Source: Piromyces finnis (Eukaryota; Neocallimastigomycota; Neocallimastigomycetes; Neocallimastigales; Neocallimastigaceae). From it: a stretch of DNA of 64,000 nucleotides. The notes under the pieces were generated by a model. The model was not told the origin of the DNA and did not search any database. It worked only from the letters and a program-made list of their open reading frames with translations. Of the stretch, positions 20,271-31,142 are shown piece after piece. Numbering within the stretch: position 1 is the first letter of the stretch; every line of letters begins with the position of its first letter. Position numbers and translations under genes: made by a program. The DNA lies in the NCBI GenBank assembly GCA_002104945.1, contig MCFH01000019.1, positions 218,501 through 282,500 on the forward strand, written 5' to 3'.

Positions 20271-20300
20271 TATGTTGCTATATGTTGCTATATGTTTCTT
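20271..20300. repeat. 10-bp tandem repeat (tatgttgcta)
   Basis: Two exact copies of tatgttgcta followed by a third partly matching copy (tatgtttctt). Confidence 0.85.
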
Positions 20301-20639
20301 TTTTCTTGTCAACTTTAACATAATAAAAAAGTTTGTATTATGTGTTTGAGGTATCAATACTTTGTTCTTGTTTACGTTAGGGTTGAATTGATGATGATGG
20401 TGAAGTGCGCATTAAAGGAACAAACAAAATCCATCTTGAAAAGTCTTGTTGTTGTGCTGTGTGATAAAATTCATTTTCAATGGTGTAAAGGTTCATTCAA
20501 AATTAATTTTACCTTTTCACAAATAAAATATTTAATTAAAAAACTATATAAAGTTTAATAATTATAAAATAGAAAGATAATAATTTCAAAGAGAAAGAGA
20601 TGAACCAAGCATTTCCTCATCAATACATTCAAATACATA

Positions 20640-20684
20640 CTAACAGATGCTAATAGGTGCTAATAGGTGCTAACAGATGCTAAC
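20640..20684. repeat. Decamer array in A-B-B-A order
   Basis: Four consecutive 10-bp units, ctaacagatg / ctaataggtg / ctaataggtg / ctaacagatg, plus a partial fifth (ctaac). The period is exactly 10 bp. Confidence 0.9.
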
Positions 20685-21916
20685 AATACACATACGACAT
20701 ACCTTTTAATAGTTATAGAATGATGATGCCAAATCAATTCATGAGGTCTTGTTGATTTATTTATTTTATTCATTTAATTGTTAATAATTTATTTATTTAT
20801 TTCCATTTGTATTATCCATTTAATTATTAATCATCATGTTATTTATTTAATTCAATGTGTGTTCATTTATATATTAATATAATATTTATTCATTTTCATT
20901 TATTCTATTCATTTATTAAATTTAGGATTCCATAAAGTAAAATGGAAATTCTTTTGTTTTAAATTTTTTTAAAAAATTTCAAAAAAACTTTAATTTATTC
21001 AATACAAATTAATATATGGTAGAGTTAATTTATTACAATATATAATTTTAAATTATTTTCATTTATTAGACATTTCATGATGGTATAATACTAAATAGAA
21101 ATTTCAAAATACTAAGGATATAACTAAAAACACATTCCAGGTTTCATTCATTCCCACCATCCTATTCCCATTATGAATTCAAATGATATTAACATGATCC
21201 TTTTTTCCATACCTTTCGCCATCATTACTTTTTTTTTTGCTTAGTCACTATTTTTTCTTGGGTAAAATAATGAAAAGGTGTTTATTTTCTTCATTCCTTA
21301 GTTTTAATATATTGTAGATTACAATATATTGTAAATATATCCTTATTATATATTATTTATTTACTGGTTTTATATTATTTTTATCATTTATATTATGGAA
21401 AATGTTATTTTCACCTATAAATTTCCTTGTACGATTTAATTTATTTTTCTGAACTTTAATTCATTGATTTTCCATTTTAATATATTAATAATATATAATT
21501 AATATATGTAATAATCAATTATCGAATTTATAATTTTTAATTAATTTGTCATTTTTTTAAAAAAAAGGATCGTTTATTATTATGATCAAAATGATATATA
21601 TTTGTCATAATTGTAATATATTAGAATATATTATAATATATTGTATTGTTCCTTTTCTTATTATTTAAAGTTGAAGGAAATAGCAACGTTTAAAATGTAT
21701 AATCCTATTAAAATAAATAAATAAATGAATGTATAAATAAAAAGTAAATAAATCAATTGTTCAAATTCAATATAGGCATTGTAATAATTAAAGGAATAAC
21801 AATTTATAAAGTAACCTTATTCTTACTAAACAAACGAACAACTAAACAAATAAATATAAATTTAAATAAATTATTATAATAGATAATGATAAATTAGCTC
21901 TGTTAATTAAACGACT

Positions 21917-22205
21917 GAATAATTATAGCTTTAAATAAATATCTTTTACTAATTAAATAAATGAATAATTATAGTTTTAAATAAATCTCTTTTAATTAGA
22001 TGAATGAATAATTATAGTTTTAAATAAATCTCTTTTAATTAGATGAATGAATAATTATAAATTTAAATAAATTCTTTTAATTAAATGAATGAATGAAGGA
22101 ATAATTATAAATTTAAATAAATTCTTTTAATTAAATGAATGAATAATTACATTTTTAAATAAATTCTTTTAGTTGAATGAATGGATAATTATAGCTTTAA
22201 ATAAA
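21917..22205. repeat. Seven-unit tandem repeat of about 43 bp
   Basis: Units begin near 21917, 21963, 22006, 22049, 22099, 22141 and 22183. Each holds gaataattata, then tttaaataaat, then cttttaatta, then a ttgaatgaat-like end. The 21963 and 22006 units are nearly identical; outer ones have diverged. Confidence 0.88.
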
Positions 22206-23342
22206 TTATTAAAAATATTATTTTTTAATCTAAACAAAATAGTATATATTACTTTATACTATCAAGTATATTAATTTATATTATTCATATATATTATTTG
22301 AATGGATAATAAATTATTCCTTTTTTTAATTAAAATCATTTTATTATAAAATAAAATTTAATAGAAATAACTTTAATAATTATAAAAATCTATTCCTAAT
22401 CCAGTAAAACTAACGAAATTCAAATTTTATAAATAAAAATTATAAAAAATCAAATGAATATTTAAATATGAAAATTTCAGTACTTTTTTTAAAGTATAGC
22501 TTTTTTATTTTTTGAATTATTTCATTATATATAATTATGTCTTTTTAAAAAAAAGAAAAGAAGAAGAAGAAATACTTTTTTTTTTTATTTAAATAAAAGT
22601 GAAATAGAAAGACAGTTTTAGCTCTTTTATATTAATTATATATAATTGACTTATATATATAAACCAATGAAATAATTTATATTTTTGTAATTAATTTGAT
22701 TCAATTGATACTCTTTCATTTATACAAGCTTTTTGATAAAGTGATATAACATATACACTTTTTTTTTTTTAACAAATAAAAAAGAAAGCAAAAGAAATAT
22801 TTAAAATTACTACTATTTATTCAAAAAATATAATATTTATATTATCTGGAGGAATAAATAAATCATTTTAAATATCGTATTATTCAATTTTTATATATAA
22901 AAAAAATACAAATTTATTTACAAAAGTAAAAACAAACAAAAAATATAAAGCTATTTATTAAAGAAAAGAATAGAAAAAAAAAAGATTCAATACAAATTCA
23001 TATCTCTAATAAAAACTATTTACGAATAAAAAAAAAAAAGCAACTAAATTTTTTTGCAAATTATTAATTGATTTAATAATTCTATTATCAAAAGATATAA
23101 AGTCTATAAGCGTCAATTCCTATTTATTACTTCTTTTATATTTTTTTATTATATTTTATTTTTTATTTATTATTATGTAAGTAAAAATAAATAGTTGTAG
23201 TTATTTTGATATTATTATTAATAATAAGGTAATATTAAACTATTGTTCAAACATTAATTTTTTTTTTTAAAAAAAATTATATTTTATAATAATTTTAATT
23301 GTATTTGTGTATGCGGATACGGTAGAAACTTATATATATATA
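22206..23342. other. Proximal upstream region of the SH3-PX-PB1 gene
   Basis: AT-rich, no coding frame. It probably contains the promoter and 5' untranslated region of the gene starting at 23343. A ttttttttttaaaaaaa stretch sits about 75 bp before the start codon. Confidence 0.5.
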
Positions 23343-25130
23343 ATGCAAGTAGTACAAGAATCACATCAATTTTCTAGCCCAGTTACTAACTGGAAATCAA
23401 GGAACAGAAGAAAGCAACATTATCTTAATGTCAACAGTATTGGCAGTAAGATACAAAAGAGAGATTCATTAAAGTTAAAGTCTTCTAAATCTGTAAAGAG
23501 TCAACAAAACCCAAAGAATATTCCAGAAAGAAGTCAATCATTTAAATGCCCTCCTTCAAAAAAGGTTTCTCCATCGGCTACTTCAAATCCAATTACTATC
23601 CCATCAAATAACAAAAAGGTTAAATTTGTTGAAAATGAAAAAAGTTTGGTAAAAGATAACGATTTTTCCAATACTTCTTTTACTTTATCTTCTTCATTTT
23701 CAGCACCAAAATTTGCTACTCTTGATCATGCTCCAAGAAAGGCAGATACCTCTTTTAATGGCATCTATAGAAATATAAGTGTAAAGGAATCTTTTAAGGA
23801 AAAAAAGATTAACCTCCCAAAAATAAACACTTCTAACTTGACTAAAATTTTGGAAAATAAAATGAACTCTTACGATACTTCTTTTGAAATGAATAAAAGA
23901 TCTCCAACTGGTACAAAATCTCATGAATTTACTTGTAGTAGTGCCTCTACTCTTTGCCAATCTCCAAGCTTTGCTTCCATTAGCTTAAGTCAAGGTACTG
24001 CTAATTTAAGTCAAGAAATCGAATCTTGTTCCTACACTACCCTTTGTAATAGCCCAGAAGCTGATTGTAGTCAATTCTACTCTATGAGTAATGATCAACT
24101 CTTTAAATTATTACCAAAGAAAATTATAAAGGCTATCGATGATTACAAGGCTCAAAGTACCACTGAAATTTCTTATGAAAAGGGTGACTTTTTCTTTGTT
24201 GTCTCTGAAAATGAATCTTATTACTTTGTTACCAATCCATCAACCAAATCAAGTGGTAAATAATAAAAGAAAAAAAAATAATAATCCATAAAATATTTAT
24301 TTATTATTAATAATATTTGTTATACTTTAGGTTATGTTTTAAAGTACTCTTTTGAACAAGTAGATAATTTTGCTAAACCAAACCCAAATAAGATTTTAAC
24401 TGGTTTATCCCCAATTGTTGAAAAGGAAGATAGTATTTTATTAAAAGAATCAGATCCACTTTCAGATAGAGTAATGACTGCTAGCATTACTGAAGATATT
24501 ATCTCAAGAAATTCTCAAAATGCTTTTCCAATTGAAATTTCCAAAATTGATGGTACTGTCGCTGTATTAAACCGTTCCTACAATGATATTTGTCAACTTC
24601 ATCACGCTCTTTTGGAAAACTTCCCAGAAGATTCTGGAAGCGAAGATCAAGAAAGAATTTTACCATTTCTACCTTCACATGATGCCATTTTCAACCATCC
24701 AAAAAAATCACCACGTCAAATTTTGAATACTTACTTACAATTATTAACACAATTACCAAATGATATCCAATTTTCATATCCATTTGAACATTTCTTTAAT
24801 ATTCGTAAAGATGACATTTTATCTTCAATTTACGTTGTTTCACAGTTAAATTTCTTTGAAACTGAAAAGGAACAAGAAGAACAAACCGTTAAAGTTAAAG
24901 TTATTGTTGAAAATAAGGAATCTGTTAAAAATGAAATACAAATTATTCGTGTCTCACCAAAAATTAAGTATTTCGATTTATTTGATGATTTAGAAGAAAG
25001 ATTCCAATGTACCTTTGTAAATTTTTACTTCTGTAACGAAAACAATGAAAAGGTCAAAGTATTTGGTGACCGTGATTTAAAGCTTTTCTTCAATTCCAAC
25101 AGTTTAAGTTATGTTTTATACGCTAAATAA
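23343..25130 (+). CDS. SH3-PX-PB1 scaffold protein, Bem1/Scd2-like
   Basis: Two exons (23343-24255, 24331-25130), 570 aa. Residues 1-260 are Ser/Thr/Lys-rich and probably disordered. Residues about 263-320 form an SH3 domain: IKAIDDYKAQSTTEISYEKG, then FVTNPSTKSSGKGYVLKYS, resembling the second SH3 of Bem1 with its P-x-x-x-G-x-G insertion before the G-x-V-P-like end. Residues about 350-470 form a PX phosphoinositide-binding domain (FPIEISKIDG, VLNRSYNDICQLHHALLENF, LPFLPS, RQILNTYLQLLTQLP). The C-terminus is a PB1 domain (VKVKVIVENK, KYFDLFDDLEERF, NENNEKVKVFGDRDLKLFF) with a first-strand Lys as in type II PB1. In fungi this order scaffolds Cdc42, its GEF Cdc24 (PB1-PB1) and PAK at polarity sites. 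The usual first SH3 is not visible. An NADPH-oxidase p40phox-like protein would have PX before SH3. The ATG at 23343 is the first in frame. Confidence 0.75.
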
Positions 25131-26839
25131 ATAAAATAATTACGCCGAGAAAAAAAAATATTTAAAAAGAAAAAAAAGTACATATCAAAAATTTTTCTTT
25201 AGAAAAAAACGCTCCATGAAATTATTCTACCATGAAAAAGACTAGTCATGACAACAAAATTTGTTGTAAAAATAAAAACAAAAAAAATTTCAAGAAAATG
25301 ATAATTAAAAAAAAAAAAAAAACAGTACAAAAAATTAAATGACAAGTAATTTCCTTATCTTTCTAAAGGCAAGGTATTATTTATCATATGTGAGCAATTG
25401 ATATTTTTTTTTCTATTTTTTTTTTCCAAAAAAAAAAAGGAAAAAAGGAATTAAAATTCAAACTTGTTATTTTTGGTTAGTTTTTTTTTTTTTAATAAAC
25501 TAAGACTAATCAAAATTCTAGGAAGGATTAAAATTTCTATTTCTATTCATATGTTTATTTATTTACACAATAATGCTTTCTCATTTATTTATCTATCTAT
25601 ATATATATATATTGGTATTTAAAAAAAAAAAAAAAGCAAAAGTAAAAACATAATAGTTATAGAATATATAAGAATATATAAGATTTATCCTTTATATATA
25701 ATTAAATATTTTATAATGCAAGAAAAAGCAAAATAAACAAATAATTTTTTTAAAAAAAATATTGTAATAACAATTTACAATAATGATATATTATCGTTAC
25801 AAAAAAGAGTAAATGTTATTTACAAAAACAAAACAAACAAAAAACAAAACTTTAACTTTTAAAAGCAAAAGCGATTTTAATTTTTAAAACTGTTTATACA
25901 AAACTATCCAACAAGAAATATTTAATATTAGTTTAAAAAAATAAAAAATTAAAATTAAGCAAAGCAAACAAAGCAATTTAATGGTTTTTATAAGAAAAAG
26001 AAAAATTTTCAAATTATAATCTTAATATCAATGTAATAAGATTATAACATTTTGATCATTAGCAAGAAAATGATTATCCATTCCATTTTTTTTTTTAATC
26101 TTAAAAAACCAACCAACCAACCAACCAAAAAAAAAAAGAAATTTAGATTATTTATTATTTCAAATTAGAAATTGATAATCCAAATTTTAGTTTAATAGGT
26201 TTAAAAAGAAAATATTTTCATATAATTTTTTTTTTTTAACTGGTTAAGCAATTTTGTAATATATAAAAAAGAATATTTTTATTTTTAGTCTAAACGAATC
26301 ATACCCACAAAGCATATCTATCTTTTCTTTTTTTTTAAAAAAAAAGAAAAGAAAAATAATTAAAAATACACTTTTACTTTATATATATATATGCATAAAT
26401 AATAAGTAGAAATCGATAAAATTCATTAAAATTACAATAAAAAAAAAAATTTTTTTTTTTTCCAATTTGACAAATTAAAATACCATTCAACCCTTTTTTT
26501 GAATAATAAACATATATAAAAAAAAAAGAAGTAATGAAAAAAAAAAAAAATTATTATTAGAATTATATATAAAAAAAAAAAATAAAATAAAAAAAAAAAA
26601 AAAGCACAGAGCAAACTATTATTATTCCCTCATAAATAAAATAAAAAAAAAAAATATTAAAAAACAAAAATTTATTTTATTTGCCTTTTATGTAAAAAAA
26701 AAAAAAGGGAAACAATGTCAAGTGTATATTAGAGTGTTTTTTTTTTTTTTATAAAATTTTAATAATTTTTATTTTTAAAAGTAGGTCAATAGAGGTAATG
26801 ATATAGAAGAGTTTTATAGGAATATTTTTTTTCTTTCTT
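25131..26839. other. 3' spacer after the SH3-PX-PB1 gene
   Basis: Low-complexity AT sequence with A and T homopolymers and a short ccaa repeat (about 26107-26127). No gene was recognised. Confidence 0.6.
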
Positions 26840-28110
26840 GATATATAGAAGGGTTAAATTGCGATTTTACAACCACAAAAGCTTTATCCATAGACCATCA
26901 TGCGATGCTATGGTGGGCTTTTTTTTTTTTTGTAGATGATATAGTCCATCAAGAAGATGTTTAAAAAAAAAATAAAAAGTTGTTCAAAAGAGTTAATAAA
27001 TGGGCTTTGCCTAATGAAATGGAATTTGATATTTAGAAAGGATGGTGATTCATCCTGATTCAGTAGAAAATCCGGACAAGAAAGATTCAACATTTTTTTT
27101 TTTTTTTTACTTTACAGGAAAACCTATTTTCAACTACTGATTGCTGCTGTTACACGTTTGGTATTCCATTGGATAAGAATTTGTCTCTTAACCCTAGTGA
27201 TTAAGACCTCTTAATAATAAGGTTTTGAAAGGACTTTTTTTTTTTTCAGTCAGTAAATTCTTAAGAAATCCTAATATTCCTATTCCTTTCAAAAAAAATA
27301 GTACTTAACTCCCAAGTAGTGATCATCAGAGTTTCATACTTTTCATCATTATTTGGATCCAACAAAGCTAGGTCTAGGATTGCTCAGAAGTATGTTAACA
27401 AAGGAATACGATGGGTTGCCAGAGTTCATAAAGTTGTATCATTTATATCGCTATACTTCTAACTCAAAAGATTTGAATATTCCTTCATTGTCGGTCAAAT
27501 GGGCATTAGCTCAGGCGAAGATGCTTTTAACAAATGGAAAAAAAAATCAAATTGTATTATTTCAATACCTTGTCAATTACATTTCTAAATTTAAAAAAAT
27601 ATACATGGTGCAAAATCAAGTAGGACACTTGATAAAAAATTAAAAAAGCCCTGAAGATAGTTAAAAATTTTTATTGGAAAGATCTCAAAGGAAATTCAAA
27701 CAAAGCCCAATACTATGAAGATAATAAATTTATTGAAACTAAAGATTTTATTAAATTATGTTATGAGCGTTTGCCTATGATTTCTACTAGCTATTGAAAG
27801 CAAAAAGTGTCCGATTCAATCGGACATTTACGAAGGAACACCATTCTTGATGGTAACAACGGAACTTTTAATCAAAATTATGCCTTTTACTATTGGCCAG
27901 CAATGGTCAATGTTCAAAAAGTTTGTGAAGTAATAGCCAAGAGTGTCAATACTGAAGAAACAATAAGACAGGCCAGGGGGGGGCCAGCGCAACCAATGGA
28001 GATCATAATTTTGTTCCATAACAAAGTTTTTGATCTTTTGACTCTGTGTCCCATTGGAAATCAAATCCAATTATTATACTTTAGTAGAATAGTGGCTTTC
28101 TTACTTTAAT
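26840..28110 (+). mobile_element. Decayed non-LTR retrotransposon (reverse transcriptase C-terminal part)
   Basis: A less AT-biased island with coding-like sequence broken by stops and frameshifts. In order on the + strand: FVDDIVHQED (26929-26958; the RT catalytic [YF]xDD box), NKWALPNEMEFDI (about 26995-27033; the W...N block after the YxDD box), YTFGIPLDKNLSLNPSD (27151-27201; RT YLGIPLD-like motif), FLRNPNIPIPF (27256-27288), and a 42-codon frame 27337-27465 containing GSNKARSRIAQKYVNKG. Then come pieces at 27460-27640 (IPSLSVKWALAQAKMLLTN) and 27807-28109. The motif order is that of L1-like elements; the exact clade is unclear. No intact ORF, poly-A tail or target-site duplication was identified. 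I describe it as a relic and do not reconstruct it. Confidence 0.55.
27975..27984. other. G-run within the retrotransposon relic
   Basis: A run of about eight G flanked by ggcca and ccagcgc, the most GC-rich spot of the window. Confidence 0.7.
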
Positions 28111-28896
28111 GACTAGAATACATTATACCCAATTTTTTATTCAAATGTGTTGATTTAAGCCTATTTTTTTTAATATTTTTATTTTTTTTTATAGCATGTA
28201 TTATAATTTTAATTAAATTAATAAAGTTTAAAAATAGTTGACTATTTTTTTCAAACGCCATTTCCTCCAAAAATCTATTCTTACTACCTTTATGAAATTT
28301 AAATAAAGATCAGAAATTCTTTGTATATTACAATATAAAATTTAAAATTAAAGGATAAGTATTTTTTTTTTTTTTGAATCCTATATTTACTTACTTTGAA
28401 TTATTATAATCTTAAAAAAATTTTTTTTTTCTTTTTGGTTATTAAACAAATATTCGTTTATCTTTAGTTAAATTCTTCACAATTTCCACTTACTTCATTT
28501 TGAGTAAGATATGGACTCACTTCTAGTACAGTAGGGAAATCATTTCCTATACTTTTTTTTATTATATATATAAAAATAAAAAATTCTATTCCTTATTGCA
28601 TTATTGTGTATAAATAATAATCATATTCTATTCTAGTCATAAAATATTAATTATTAACAAATAATAAATAATAATGATTATCCATTACATAGTTTTATAT
28701 AAAATATATATGTATGTATTATAAAATGAAATATTACTTTACTATATAAAATACTTTTTTTTTTTATTTAATTAGTTTGTAATTATGAATAATCAATTAA
28801 AATACCAATGCTTTTTTTTTTTTTTATTTACTTGATCTTATACTTTCAATTAGTTTATCATTTTTACTAAAGATACAAATAAAATAAAGATTACTA
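28111..28896. other. AT-rich spacer after the relic
   Basis: No coding frame. T homopolymers at about 28361-28375, 28750-28765 and 28810-28826. Confidence 0.55.
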
Positions 28897-29217
28897 ATGA
28901 ACATAGTATTAAATTTTATTGTAGGTCGGATACGTGTGTGTGTATATGTAAATAAATTTAATAATTCATTTTATTATATTGATTTCCCAAATGAAAATGG
29001 AACTTTAAAAACTTTTACTGTTGAAAATTGTTCTTATGATAACACCATATTAGTATTAGAAAATTGGGAAACTAGCACCTATCATTATGATAATAATCAG
29101 ATTGCTTTTCCAATCGATGCAAAAATAATTTTTTGTGTTTTTAATAAAGATAATCCAATAATTTGTTGTGCTGTAATTTATACTCATTCAATACTATTTA
29201 GAAAAAGACATTCATAA
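28897..29217 (+). CDS. Orphan ORF, possible gene fragment
   Basis: A 106-codon open frame with non-repetitive composition. It contains FNNSFYYIDFPNENGTL, KTFTVENCSYDNTILVLENW and FPIDAKIIFCVFNKDNPIIC. Alternating hydrophobic and polar residues suggest beta strands, as in a fragment of a beta-sandwich or binding domain, but I do not recognise a family. The start codon is uncertain: an AG before GTCGG at 28923-28924 is also a plausible splice acceptor, so this could be the last exon of a longer gene or a pseudogene next to the retrotransposon relic. Confidence 0.35.
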   Translation: MNIVLNFIVGRIRVCVYVNKFNNSFYYIDFPNENGTLKTFTVENCSYDNTILVLENWETSTYHYDNNQIAFPIDAKIIFCVFNKDNPIICCAVIYTHSILFRKRHS

Positions 29218-29242
29218 ATTGGGTTAAAACTCCTAATGAACC

Positions 29243-29284
29243 ATGTATGTAGTTATGAGTTTTATAATACATAACTACATACAT
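29243..29284. repeat. Perfect 15-bp inverted repeat
   Basis: Arms atgtatgtagttatg (29243-29257) and its exact reverse complement (29270-29284), separated by 12 bp. It lies just 3' of the orphan ORF, and part of the arm (tgtagttatga) recurs near 29311. Confidence 0.85.
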
Positions 29285-29328
29285 ATGTATTATAAAATAT
29301 ATATGTCTGTAGTTATGATGACGAATGT

Positions 29329-29455
29329 CCTTTTAAATTGTGCGATATAAAAGAGAAAATATGTAATAGATATATGGATGGTCCTTTTAAATTGTGCGAT
29401 ATAAAAGAGAAAATATGTAATAGATATATGGATGGTCCTTTTAAATTGTGCGATA
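29329..29455 (+). repeat. 54-bp tandem repeat, in-frame (18 codons)
   Basis: Two full identical units and a partial third of gtccttttaaattgtgcgat...ggatg. The unit length is exactly 54 bp, and one forward frame stays open through all copies, from about 29303 to a stop near 29509. It encodes repeats of PFKLCDIKEKICNRYMDG with two Cys per unit. No start codon was found for this frame. Confidence 0.8.
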
Positions 29456-29509
29456 ACAACAGGAATTCAAATCTACATATGGATTATTGTATTCGTATGC
29501 CTATGCTCT

Positions 29510-31142
29510 AGTATATATATTATTGTATACATAAAAATAGAAATATAAAAAATAATTAAACCAGAAAGTAATTCGAATGCACATCTTTTTAAGTAATATA
29601 TATTTTTTAACTTTTATAAAATAAAACATTATTATTTATTTTTTTTCAATAAAAGTGTATAAATAGTATTAATTATATACAAATATTAAATCAATAATAC
29701 AACTAATAAAAAATGGATCATAAGTACTTTATAAAAACAAAACCTGTACCATTTATATCTAAAAAAATCTACAACATCAAAAAAAAAAAAGGACAATTTT
29801 GACTTTATAATAATCAGCATATCAATATAATAAATAAATATATTTTTATATGTTATTGTTGTTATTGTTGTTGTTATTGTTCAGTATTCTGTTAATAAAA
29901 ATTTTTTTTTTAATTCGTATTGTTCGGTTCTATTACCTTATAGGAATAATTTTAATAAGGTGAAAAACAAAAAAAAAAAAAAGTCCATAGAAACTTTTAT
30001 TCCTAGTGTAACCAATACTAATACTAACAACAGTAATAAAAAAAAAAAGTAAAGAATAATAACAACATGAAAAAGACTATTTCATGAAAATTAGGAAAAC
30101 CTTTTTTAAAAAGTTCAAAAATAAAATGTAAAATAATGTAATTGTAATTGTAATTGTAGAATTTTGAAATTATGTATGATCCATTTTTTATTGAAAAAAA
30201 AGAGTAGGAATAATGAATTATTGTAAATCCATATAAGAAAAAGAAAGAGATTACTTCTTTCTTTATTATTATATAAAAGTACTCTTTTTTTTTTTTTTTT
30301 TTCAGCTTTAGACACGTCAAAAAAAAAAAAAAAACCCATTAAAAAGTGGTCTTTTCAAAGTAAAAAAATAGATATCACAATATATACACGTGCAATAATT
30401 TATTTATGTAATTTCACATAGATCAATTTTTCTGTGGCTGAAATTCATGATCGAAAAAAAACTCGGATAAAATTCTTTGAACATGATAGAGTGTCATTCT
30501 TTAATAAAAGTTTCCATTCGCCTTTTATTATTTATTTATTATAAAAAATGAAAAAAAAAAAAAAAGTTTCTTCTTTCCCAGTGCTTCTTCAAACCATTTT
30601 TATTTTTCTTGCCTTCACCACCTTTCTTTTTTTATATTTATTAAAAAAAAAAAGTTACACTTTTTTTCAAGAATTAAAGTTTTCTTTTTGACATTTTTCT
30701 TTCTTTGATAATGTTTTTTATTAAAATTCAATATATTAGAATATATTGTAATATATTAAAATTAAATATTTAAAATAAAAAAAAGGATTTCATTCCATTT
30801 TGACTTTTAAAAAAATGACACCATTTCCATTTTTTGGAAAATATATGAAACTATATTATCCATTATAATCTAATATATTGACGCCATTTATTTGAATTTT
30901 TTTTTATTATATAATCAAAAAAAATTATTCCTTTTTTTTTTTTAATTATTCATCTTTTCAAATAAAAAATATTTTATTTATTATTTTTTTATATATAAAA
31001 CTAATCGATTAAAAAAAAAAAAGATTATTATTTATAAATAAAAAAAGATTGAAATAAACGTTCCATCTCTATTATTTATTAAAAAAAAGGAAATATCGTT
31101 TCAATAATAATTTAAAAAAAAGAAAAGAAATAATAATACAAA
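29510..31142. other. Upstream region of the PFL activase gene
   Basis: No gene recognised. It contains GTT repeats near 29851-29880, homopolymers, and an aatatatt/gtaatatatt cluster at 30730-30757 (see findings). The final A-rich about 60 bp before 31143 is typical of a strong 5' leader in this genome. Confidence 0.5.

Noticed and set aside
20340-20558. 72-codon open frame in the large spacer
   Set aside because: No recognisable motif, composition does not differ from the surroundings and no splice partners fit.
23343-25130. Assignment as NADPH oxidase subunit p67phox or p40phox
   Set aside because: No TPR domain, and the order SH3-PX-PB1 differs from p40phox (PX-SH3-PB1); the SH3 insertion resembles Bem1.
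29329-29455. CRISPR-like array
   Set aside because: Units are directly adjacent with no spacers, and the genome is eukaryotic.
26000-29500. tRNA gene near the retrotransposon relic (integration target)
   Set aside because: No A-box/B-box pair with a foldable cloverleaf was found around the relic.
30024-30339. Two overlapping - strand frames upstream of the PFL activase
   Set aside because: Phe/Lys/Tyr-rich low-complexity translations of T and A runs.
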